A stretch of 5,429 bases of DNA, taken from assembly GCA_030631445.1 (NCBI GenBank), contig DAOVLD010000145.1:1-5429 (forward strand), read 5' to 3'. Both the position numbers and the translations under genes were made by a program. Below, piece by piece: positions 1 to 5,429 of this stretch; within the stretch, counting starts at the first letter, position 1; each line of letters begins with the position of its first letter. Origin of the DNA: Bacteroidota bacterium. GTDB lineage: Bacteria > Bacteroidota > Bacteroidia > Bacteroidales > VadinHA17. The notes under the pieces are model-generated. The model was not told the DNA's origin. It made no database searches and worked only from the letters and a program-made list of their open reading frames with translations.

Positions 1-216
1 TGCTATATCTTCCGAAAGTTTAAAGTATTTATTATCAGGTTGAGTTCTTGCCGAACCAAATATTGAAACACATGGACCTATTCGTGCCATTTTTTCAAAA
101 CCCTCAACAAATTCAGATAGTATCTTGAATACTTTCCATGAATCAGATGTCTTTATTTCATTCCAGTTTTTTTGCTTAAAGGCATGTTTTATTTTATCCT
201 CATTACTTGTTGACAT
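1..216 (-). CDS. LOG-family (TIGR00730) Rossmann-fold protein, N-terminal part, cut by the window edge
   Basis: Seventy-two codons read without a stop from an ATG at 216-214 to the left edge; the rest of the gene is outside the window. An in-frame TGA sits one codon upstream of the ATG, so the start is well fixed. Residues 22-45 (TSDSWKVFKILSEFVEGFEK and on) are followed by GPCVSIFGSART at about 47-58. This resembles the first beta-strand and glycine turn of the LOG / lysine-decarboxylase-like family, whose better known members are phosphoribohydrolases that release cytokinin-type bases from nucleotides. The PGGxGT motif that would confirm the family should lie beyond the edge. Complete members are about 180-250 residues, so roughly a third is present. 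The substrate is unknown and a cytoplasmic location is inferred from the lack of any signal peptide. It follows uvrA on the same strand after 114 bases and seems to have its own promoter. Family assignment rests on recalled similarity of this N-terminal stretch. Confidence 0.8.
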   Translation of the reverse strand, partial: MSTSNEDKIKHAFKQKNWNEIKTSDSWKVFKILSEFVEGFEKMARIGPCVSIFGSARTQPDNKYFKLSEDIA

Positions 217-254
217 AATTCACTTCGTTTCGTTAGTTATAGAACACAGCTTCG

Positions 255-286
255 CAAAGTAATTAAAAAGGTTTATACTAATCAAA
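255..286 (-). promoter_or_regulatory. Putative Bacteroidetes-type housekeeping promoter for the LOG-family gene
   Basis: On the minus strand a TTTG (286-283) is followed, after a 20-base spacer, by TTACTTTG (262-255). This matches the Bacteroidetes -33 TTTG / -7 TAnnTTTG pattern with one mismatch at the second position of the -7 box. Transcription would begin near 248 and leave a leader of about 30 bases before the ATG at 216. No Shine-Dalgarno sequence is obvious in that leader, which is normal for this phylum. The match is by eye in AT-rich sequence, so chance is possible. Confidence 0.45.
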
Positions 287-330
287 TGAAATTGTTAAAT
301 CTGAATGATTGTGGAATAAGGCTGAGAAAA

Positions 331-3162
331 TTATGAATTCAGTACTTCCTTTAAATATTGTCCGGTATAGCTATCATTTATATGGATAATTTTTTCAGGT
401 GCTCCTTCAGCAATTACATTACCTCCTCTTTGTCCCCCGCCAATACCAAGATCAATTATATGGTCAGCCATTTTGATTACATCCAGATTATGTTCAATTA
501 CAATTATTGTATTCCCCTTATCTACAAGCCTGTTCAGCACCTTAAGCAATACTCTGATATCTTCAAAATGGAGACCAGTTGTAGGTTCATCAAGTATGTA
601 TAGTGTTTTTCCGGTATCTCTTTTCGAAAGCTCAGTGGCTAATTTCACTCTCTGTGATTCTCCACCGGAGAGAGTGGTTGATGGTTGTCCCAGCCTCACA
701 TAACCAAGACCTACATCCTGAAGGGTTTTCATTTTCTGACGTATAGAGGGAATATTCTTAAAAAACCCAACTGCTTGATTTATAGACATATCCAATACAT
801 CACTAATAGATTTACCTTTATACTTAACCTCAAGAGTTTCCCTATTATATCTTTTGCTATTACAATCTTTACAACGTACATGCACATCAGGCAGGAAATT
901 CATTTCAATTTTCATCACTCCTGCTCCCTGGCATGTTTCGCATCTGCCACCCTTAACATTAAAGGAAAACCGTCCGGATTTGTATCCCCTGATTTTTGCT
1001 TCCGGTGTCTGTTCAAATAATTTCCTTATAAGGGAAAACATGCCTGTATATGTAGCAGGATTTGATCTGGGGGTTCTGCCAAGAGGTGATTGATTTACTT
1101 CAATAACCTTGTCAATATATTCAACTCCATCAAGATGGTCATAGGGTAACGGATCTTTTCCCGATCTGTATAACTGCTTTGAAAGAATAGGATGCAGAGT
1201 CATATTAACAAGGCTTGATTTACCGCTTCCTGAAACACCGGTAACGCAAATGAATTTGCCTATCGGGAAATTCACAGTTATAGACTTTAAGTTATTCCCT
1301 CTTGCTCCATTTACCCTGAGAGAAACACCTTTACCTTCACGACGGGTTCCGGGAACTTTTATCTCTTTGGTGTTTTTAAGGTATTCCGAAGTAAGTGTTT
1401 TTTTCTTCAGTATATCTTCGGGTGATCCAACAGCAACAATTTCACCACCCCGGCGACCGGCAAATGGCCCCATATCTATTATATGATCTGCTGATACTAT
1501 TATTTCCCTGTCATGTTCAACAACAATAATTGAATTGCCGGAATCCCTGAGTTTTTTCAAAGCCTCGATAAGTTTGTGATTATCACGCTGATGAAGTCCG
1601 ATACTAGGTTCATCAAGTATATAAAGAACATTAACCAGTTGTGATCCAATTTGGGTCGCCAATCTGATTCTCTGGCTTTCACCTCCGGAAAGGCTCCTGG
1701 CTGTTCTGTCAAGTGAAAGATATTCCAATCCTACATCGAGCAGAAAGAATAATCTTGTTCTGATCTCTTTAAGAATTTCGGAAGCAATTAATTTCTGCCT
1801 TCCGGTAAGATGGTTTTCAACATCGTTAATCCACAGCGACAACTCCCTTATATCCATTCCTGAAAGCTCAGTGATGTTTTTATCATGAATTTTAAAATAT
1901 CTTGCTTCCTTTTTAAGCCGGGCACCTTTACATTCAGTACAAATCGAGTGTTTAATATAATGATGAGTCCATCTTTTAATGTTTTTTGAATTATTTCCGT
2001 TATGGTATAAACTCTCAATATAGTTTACAACCCCTTCAAAGCTAAGGAAATAATTTGATGAGACTCCCAGGGGAGTGTTAGATAACTTAAACGGCTCTTC
2101 TGAGCCATACAGGATAATATGAAGTGCTTCTTTAGGAATTTTAGCAATGGGCGTATCCAGATTAAAACCATATTTTTCAGCAATAGCTTCCAATTGCCAG
2201 AAAACAAGAATATTCCTGTATCTTCCCATAGGTTCAATGCCACCTTTCCTAATACTTTTTGAGCGGTCGGGAATAATTTTCTTGACATCCACTTCAGGAA
2301 CAGTTCCCAGACCGTTACATACCGGGCAGGCTCCTTGTGGAGAATTAAATGAGAATGAATGAGGAGCAGGTTCATTATAGGAAATGCCGGTTGTCGGACA
2401 CATAAGATGCCTGCTATAGTAATGTATATCATCAGATAAAAGCACCATTAATATCCCATCCCCTTGTTCAAGAGCAATTTGAATAGATTCTCTCAATCTA
2501 CCTGACGAAGAATTTTCAACTTTGATCTTATCTATAACTGTTTCAATATTGTGAATTTTGTACCTGTCAACCTTCATTCCCGGCACCAGTTCTTTAATCT
2601 CTCCATCTACCCTTACATGAAGAAACCCTTTTCTCCTTATCCCTTCAAAAAGTTCTTTGTAATGACCTTTTCTTCCTTTCACCAAAGGTGCCAGGATCAT
2701 TATATTTTTGTCTTTATACCTGTCAGACATTAAAGTGATAATTTGTTCATCGGTATACTTCACCATTTTTTCACCAGTCTTCCATGAATATGCAAGTCCT
2801 GCCCTTGCATATAATAATCTTAAGAAATCATATATTTCGGTAATAGTTCCGACGGTTGACCGTGGATTTTTATTGGTTGATTTTTGTTCAATTGAGATCA
2901 CCGGACTAAGGCCTTCTATTTTATCTACTTCAGGTTTTTCCATACCTCCCATAAACTGCCTTGCATAAGCAGAAAGGGTTTCCATATACCTCCTTTGTCC
3001 TTCGGCATAAATTGTATCAAAAGCCAGAGATGATTTACCACTGCCACTGAGTCCCGTAATTACTGTAAGCTTATTCCTGGGAATGAAAACATCAATATTC
3101 TTTAGATTGTGCTCCCGGGCACCCAAAACAATAATACCTGAAGTTTGATCTTTTGCTTTCAA
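331..3162 (-). CDS. uvrA: UvrABC excinuclease subunit A (UvrA), DNA damage-sensing ATPase
   Basis: UvrA dimers scan DNA for bulky lesions, load UvrB and then leave, starting nucleotide excision repair in the cytoplasm. The 943 residues are the usual full length and hold two ABC ATPase modules. Module I has Walker A at 37-45 (GLSGSGKSS), signature LSGGE at 491-495, Walker [13 protein letters not shown] at 513-524 and its switch histidine at 550. Module II has Walker A at 642-650 (GVSGSGKSS), signature LSGGE at 831-835, Walker B at 854-865 and histidine 891. Zinc-type cysteine pairs are C279/C282, C408/C411, C741/C744 and C764/C767. C255 has lost its usual partner, since residue 258 is Thr. The start appears to be TTG (3162-3160): an in-frame TGA lies 11 codons upstream, no ATG lies between, and the next in-frame ATG is Met60, beyond Walker A. 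No frameshift or internal stop is seen. It stands alone between the sigma/barrel operon and a LOG-family gene, with its own promoter-like boxes. Confidence 0.97.
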   Translation of the reverse strand: MKAKDQTSGIIVLGAREHNLKNIDVFIPRNKLTVITGLSGSGKSSLAFDTIYAEGQRRYMETLSAYARQFMGGMEKPEVDKIEGLSPVISIEQKSTNKNPRSTVGTITEIYDFLRLLYARAGLAYSWKTGEKMVKYTDEQIITLMSDRYKDKNIMILAPLVKGRKGHYKELFEGIRRKGFLHVRVDGEIKELVPGMKVDRYKIHNIETVIDKIKVENSSSGRLRESIQIALEQGDGILMVLLSDDIHYYSRHLMCPTTGISYNEPAPHSFSFNSPQGACPVCNGLGTVPEVDVKKIIPDRSKSIRKGGIEPMGRYRNILVFWQLEAIAEKYGFNLDTPIAKIPKEALHIILYGSEEPFKLSNTPLGVSSNYFLSFEGVVNYIESLYHNGNNSKNIKRWTHHYIKHSICTECKGARLKKEARYFKIHDKNITELSGMDIRELSLWINDVENHLTGRQKLIASEILKEIRTRLFFLLDVGLEYLSLDRTARSLSGGESQRIRLATQIGSQLVNVLYILDEPSIGLHQRDNHKLIEALKKLRDSGNSIIVVEHDREIIVSADHIIDMGPFAGRRGGEIVAVGSPEDILKKKTLTSEYLKNTKEIKVPGTRREGKGVSLRVNGARGNNLKSITVNFPIGKFICVTGVSGSGKSSLVNMTLHPILSKQLYRSGKDPLPYDHLDGVEYIDKVIEVNQSPLGRTPRSNPATYTGMFSLIRKLFEQTPEAKIRGYKSGRFSFNVKGGRCETCQGAGVMKIEMNFLPDVHVRCKDCNSKRYNRETLEVKYKGKSISDVLDMSINQAVGFFKNIPSIRQKMKTLQDVGLGYVRLGQPSTTLSGGESQRVKLATELSKRDTGKTLYILDEPTTGLHFEDIRVLLKVLNRLVDKGNTIIVIEHNLDVIKMADHIIDLGIGGGQRGGNVIAEGAPEKIIHINDSYTGQYLKEVLNS

Positions 3163-3194
3163 TTTGTAGAATAAGTTATGATGCTTTTTCCCTC

Positions 3195-3225
3195 AATATC
3201 GATATTAATTATGTAATTATATCGA
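3195..3225. repeat. Palindrome and inverted repeat in the uvrA leader (possible operator or RNA hairpin)
   Basis: TCGATATTAATTA (3199-3211) and TAATTATATCGA (3214-3225) form an inverted repeat with 13- and 12-base arms, one unpaired base and a 2-base centre. A separate perfect 12-base palindrome, AATATCGATATT, spans 3195-3206 and overlaps the left arm. The element starts just downstream of the proposed -7 box of uvrA, around the expected transcription start, and ends 33 bases before the TTG start. That position suits a repressor operator or a 5'-end hairpin. No known regulator is recognised, and AT-rich DNA makes such palindromes more likely by chance. Confidence 0.5.
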
Positions 3226-3231
3226 AACTCA

Positions 3232-3263
3232 CAAAAGTACTTCTTTTTGTTTAAACCGGGAAA
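3232..3263 (-). promoter_or_regulatory. Putative Bacteroidetes-type promoter for uvrA
   Basis: On the minus strand TACTTTTG (3239-3232) is an exact TAnnTTTG -7 box. Twenty bases upstream is TTTC (3263-3260), three of four matches to the -33 TTTG. Transcription would start near 3225, giving a leader of about 60 bases that contains the inverted repeat at 3195-3225. This implies that uvrA can be transcribed independently of the sigma/barrel operon upstream. Confidence 0.5.
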
Positions 3264-3292
3264 GGAATGAATAAAGAACTGTGTGCCGGTTT
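3253..3292 (-). terminator. Weak inverted repeat after the barrel gene, doubtful terminator
   Basis: AAACCGG (read on the minus strand from 3292-3286) and CCGGTTT (3259-3253) are perfect 7-base arms separated by a 26-base loop, beginning 7 bases after the barrel-protein stop codon. The sequence after the second arm on the minus strand is A-rich, not a T-run, and the loop is long. A classical intrinsic terminator is therefore not well supported. The second arm also lies in the spacer of the proposed uvrA promoter. It is listed because it is the only hairpin between the two genes. Confidence 0.2.
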
Positions 3293-3298
3293 GAGGAG

Positions 3299-4735
3299 TT
3301 AGAACTTATAACTTACACCGGAAAACAGCCCAACAGAAAACGGATGAACATGAAGTCTATTTCCGTTCGAAAATGAATTAAGGTAATATTTAAAAGTAGG
3401 CTCAATACTAAATGATAATTGATCTGAGAATCCGTATTCAATGCCAAATCCAACAACACTGCTATAACTAATTTTACTAATATCGGCTGTTTTCCCCAGA
3501 CTAATTCTCTGACCATCAAATTCAGTAAAAACATTATTACCCACAAGCAAGTTTGTACTCACACCTCCGAGAAGTTGAAAATCTATTATTCTGTCAATTA
3601 CTTTATAGCTTATAAGTAAAGGTATTTCAATATATTCAAAACTCTGTTTAATTTCTGAATCAAATCCTTCCAATCCAAATTTGTCAGGGTCAAAATTTTC
3701 CAATGAATACTTGTCATTGTATATAACCCTTGCAATCGTCATATCTTTGATATACAAATTTTCCGGTACCACTACCGTACCAAAAGAACTGCTAAGCATT
3801 ATATTATTTGCCCCTTTCCCATCATCAGGTAATATACTTACAATATAAGGGGGAACATCATAAGCTACCAAATCAGTAATCTTCTGCCCCATTCTTGAAT
3901 AAAACAACCCGGTATGAATACTAATTCGATCAGTTGGTTTGTATTTAAAATTGAACCCGCCTGAAAAAGCAATTATTCCCTCTTCCACATTATCATACAT
4001 CTCCATATAATTATCAGGCATACTCATTGTAATATTCCTGGAAGTATAAAGAGGAGAAAATTTAGCTCCAAATGACCAACCACCCTGGTTTTCAATCTCA
4101 TGATCGATAGGGTCATAGGCAAAGTCATTAATTACAGGGAACCCTTTATCACTGTAAGTAACCTTCGAATTGATGATTATAAATTTGGCATCCACGAAAG
4201 AACTAAGGTTTTTTGATTCGATAGGATGATAATTCTCTGCCAGTAAAAGTATATTTGTTTCATCCCGGATATTGACCGGTTCACGGGTTTGTAAAACTTT
4301 ATCAGATGAAATATCTTCTGATTCTGCTATAACAATATTTATTTGCGTTTCAGCTATAAGGGGTTTTTCAGCAGCTAAACTTTCCTGCACAACTTTTTCT
4401 GCAGACTTAATATCATCTTTTCCGGTTGGGATAATACTTTGAGTAAGTGGCGGAGTATCTTTTTGAAAGTTTTTCTGCACTATGGCTTGTTCATCCTGTA
4501 AATTCCCTGCAACTGATTCACCCGGTTCAGGTTTATTGATTATTGTATATAAGGAACCCATTACGAACAGCAGTGCCACAACTGCAGCAGCGTACCTGAA
4601 AACCGGAAAAGCTCTTTTCTTTCTATGTACACGAGTCTGTATTACCGCTTCCCATACTTCGGGAGGTGGTGCAACCTCAAAATTCTTCAGTCCTTCCCTG
4701 AATATTCTGTCAATATTTTCTTCCTTAAAACCCAT
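3299..4735 (-). CDS. Membrane-anchored protein with C-terminal outer-membrane beta-barrel domain, probable sigma-factor partner (anti-sigma-like)
   Basis: The 478-residue product has three visible parts. Residues 1-45 are charged and presumably cytoplasmic, with IDRIFREGLKNFEVAPPPEV (8-27) followed by Trp28 and a basic patch (HRKKR, 37-41). Residues 46-66 are one hydrophobic helix. About 67-218 is a Glu/Lys/Ser/Pro-rich linker with no obvious fold. From about 219 an amphipathic beta-strand pattern begins (GWSFGAKFSPLY), includes YIEIPLLISYKV at 368-379, which is typical of OMP_b-brl_2/PorT-like barrels, and ends in Tyr-Lys-Phe as outer-membrane proteins often do. There is no cleavable signal peptide, and I see no cysteine. 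The ATG (4735-4733) shares its A with the sigma-factor stop (TAATG), and AGG lies 7 bases upstream, so translation is probably coupled. The gene order and topology suggest an anti-sigma or sensor role, which is an inference. The barrel could instead be a soluble-side or vestigial domain. Databases would probably label it outer membrane beta-barrel protein. Confidence 0.85.
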   Translation of the reverse strand: MGFKEENIDRIFREGLKNFEVAPPPEVWEAVIQTRVHRKKRAFPVFRYAAAVVALLFVMGSLYTIINKPEPGESVAGNLQDEQAIVQKNFQKDTPPLTQSIIPTGKDDIKSAEKVVQESLAAEKPLIAETQINIVIAESEDISSDKVLQTREPVNIRDETNILLLAENYHPIESKNLSSFVDAKFIIINSKVTYSDKGFPVINDFAYDPIDHEIENQGGWSFGAKFSPLYTSRNITMSMPDNYMEMYDNVEEGIIAFSGGFNFKYKPTDRISIHTGLFYSRMGQKITDLVAYDVPPYIVSILPDDGKGANNIMLSSSFGTVVVPENLYIKDMTIARVIYNDKYSLENFDPDKFGLEGFDSEIKQSFEYIEIPLLISYKVIDRIIDFQLLGGVSTNLLVGNNVFTEFDGQRISLGKTADISKISYSSVVGFGIEYGFSDQLSFSIEPTFKYYLNSFSNGNRLHVHPFSVGLFSGVSYKF

Positions 4736-5289
4736 TAACTAACCTGATTCCTTATATTTCTGTTATAATTTGCCAATTTTTCCTGTAATATTGCCCTGGC
4801 CCGGGATAAATTTGATTTTGATGTCCCTTCAGATATTTCCAACAAAGCACTTATCTCCTTATGTGAATAACCTTCAATCGCAAACAAGTTAAATACCATG
4901 CGGTATTTGGGTGAAAGTTCCTGAATAACTTTCATCAGATCACGGGCTGACATTTCATCAATCACATTATAATCTGCCTTCTCCAATTTCTCTGCTTCAT
5001 CCTCATCAACCCTGTTTAGATAGTGCTTATCCCGGTACTTTTCCAGGGCAGTATTAACCATTATTCTTCTAATCCAGCCTTCGAACGATCCTTTCCCTTT
5101 AAACTGATGCAAATTTGTAAACACTTTTATAAAGCCCTCTTGCAAAATATCCTTTGCATCGTCATAATTTTCCGAATACTGTAGACATACTCCATACATC
5201 CTACCGGAATATTTATTATATAGCAATTCCTGTGCATTTGTATCTCCGGCAAGACAATCCTGGATAATATCGGGTAAACTTTCCACCAA
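4735..5289 (-). CDS. RNA polymerase sigma factor, sigma-70 family, ECF type
   Basis: The 184-residue product is the normal size for an ECF sigma factor, which directs core RNA polymerase to a small set of promoters, usually under control of a co-encoded membrane partner. Region 2 spans about 22-88, with DDAKDILQEGFIKVF (43-57) for core binding and GSFEGWIRRIMVNTALEKYR (67-86) for -10 recognition and melting. An acidic linker (94-112) leads to region 4 at about 118-172, where EGYSHKEISALLEISEGTSK (139-158) continuing to SNLSRAR forms the helix-turn-helix that reads the -35 element. The open frame begins at TTG (5289-5287), two codons after a TAA. The next codon, GTG (5286-5284), is an equally good start and gives MESLPDII, so the true end may be 5286. 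The next Met is residue 31, inside region 2. It is the first gene of a two-gene operon, and its stop overlaps the start of the barrel protein. Its own promoter may be one of its targets. Confidence 0.95.
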   Translation of the reverse strand: MVESLPDIIQDCLAGDTNAQELLYNKYSGRMYGVCLQYSENYDDAKDILQEGFIKVFTNLHQFKGKGSFEGWIRRIMVNTALEKYRDKHYLNRVDEDEAEKLEKADYNVIDEMSARDLMKVIQELSPKYRMVFNLFAIEGYSHKEISALLEISEGTSKSNLSRARAILQEKLANYNRNIRNQVS

Positions 5290-5331
5290 ATTTTATTGAA
5301 GTTCAGAATTGATAAAATTATCAATAAAATT
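5289..5331 (-). repeat. Nested, mutually exclusive inverted repeats in the sigma-factor leader
   Basis: An outer pair, AATTTTATTGA (5289-5299) and TCAATAAAATT (5321-5331), is a perfect 11-base inverted repeat with a 21-base spacer. An inner pair, ATTGATAA (5308-5315) and TTATCAAT (5318-5325), has perfect 8-base arms 2 bases apart. The two pairs share 5321-5325, so in RNA only one can form at a time. The outer hairpin would hold the bases directly upstream of, and the first base of, the sigma-factor TTG start. The arms are almost all A/T, so the RNA stems would be weak. A DNA-level operator is an alternative reading. Confidence 0.5.
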
Positions 5332-5378
5332 CGTGTACAAAAAGCTTACCAAGATATTTTTTCAAAGAACTGCAATTT

Positions 5379-5407
5379 AAAGATGATTTGCCCCCCTGAA
5401 AGGTTGC
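5379..5407 (-). promoter_or_regulatory. Putative ECF-type promoter of the sigma factor/barrel operon
   Basis: On the minus strand GCAACCTTT (5407-5399) contains the AACC core common in ECF -35 elements. After a 16-base spacer counted from AACC comes CATC within CATCTTT (5385-5379), close to the CGTC-like -10 elements of many ECF sigma factors. A run of eight T lies just upstream of the -35 and could act as an UP-like tract. Transcription would begin near 5373 and leave a leader of about 85 bases. Being in front of its own sigma gene fits autoregulation. No good TTTG/TAnnTTTG pair was found here. The match is by eye, not by a trained model. Confidence 0.45.
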
Positions 5408-5429
5408 GTTTACAAAAAAAAGTTTTACA

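Noticed and set aside
217..330. Search for a terminator after uvrA
   Set aside because: No GC-rich hairpin followed by a T-run is visible on the minus strand. Either transcription continues into the LOG-family gene or termination is factor-dependent.
358..1486. Several plus-strand open frames of 76-111 codons opposite uvrA
   Set aside because: All are antisense to strongly conserved uvrA coding sequence and their translations show no known motif. They are explained by the codon structure of uvrA.
2025..2432. 135-codon open frame on the minus strand inside uvrA
   Set aside because: It lies wholly inside the intact, motif-complete uvrA in another frame and shows no recognisable domain, so it is a shadow of uvrA.
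4482..4742. 86-codon plus-strand frame opposite the N-terminus of the barrel protein
   Set aside because: It is antisense to the start and transmembrane segment of a well-supported gene. Its hydrophobic/serine-rich translation is what such antisense reading gives.
5127..5324. 65-codon minus-strand frame crossing the sigma-factor start
   Set aside because: It begins at a TTG inside the leader inverted repeat and mostly overlaps the sigma factor in another frame. The conserved sigma regions belong to the other frame.
5332..5378. TATCTTGG and GCTTTTTG as housekeeping -7 boxes for the sigma operon
   Set aside because: Each has one or two mismatches, and neither has a TTTG at a suitable 19-21 base spacing. 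The ECF-type pair further upstream is the better fit.
1..5429. CRISPR array, insertion sequence, tRNA, rRNA or other mobile element
   Set aside because: No repeated spacer pattern, transposase motifs, terminal inverted repeats flanking a gene, or tRNA-like cloverleaf were seen. Coding sequence fills nearly all of the window.

Overview
The window looks like a piece of a chromosome from an AT-rich member of the Bacteroidota. Four observations support this: an ECF sigma factor is paired with a protein that joins an N-terminal membrane anchor to an OMP_b-brl_2-like outer-membrane barrel; the promoter-like boxes fit the Bacteroidetes TTTG / TAnnTTTG pattern; clear Shine-Dalgarno sequences are mostly absent; and the UvrA and LOG-family proteins resemble Bacteroidetes versions as I remember them. 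No database search was possible. No mobile element, CRISPR array, tRNA or rRNA was seen, and every supported gene lies on the minus strand.

Reading in the direction of transcription (right to left), the right edge (5290-5429) carries a likely ECF-type promoter and a leader with nested inverted repeats. Next comes an ECF sigma-70 factor (4735-5289). Its stop codon overlaps by one base the start of a 478-residue protein (3299-4735). That protein has a short cytoplasmic N-terminus, one transmembrane helix, a long low-complexity periplasmic linker and a C-terminal beta-barrel. The pair looks like a two-gene regulatory unit in which a membrane-anchored partner, possibly spanning both membranes, controls the sigma factor.

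After a 136-base gap with a plausible housekeeping promoter and a palindromic leader comes uvrA (331-3162), the damage-recognition ATPase of nucleotide excision repair, which apparently starts at TTG. A further 114-base gap has its own promoter-like boxes. It is followed by the first 72 codons of a LOG-family (TIGR00730) Rossmann-fold protein, which runs off the left edge.

uvrA and the LOG-family gene are conserved housekeeping-type genes. The most interesting part is the sigma factor/barrel operon and its control region. Genes fill almost the whole window, and no gene-free stretch exceeds about 140 bases.
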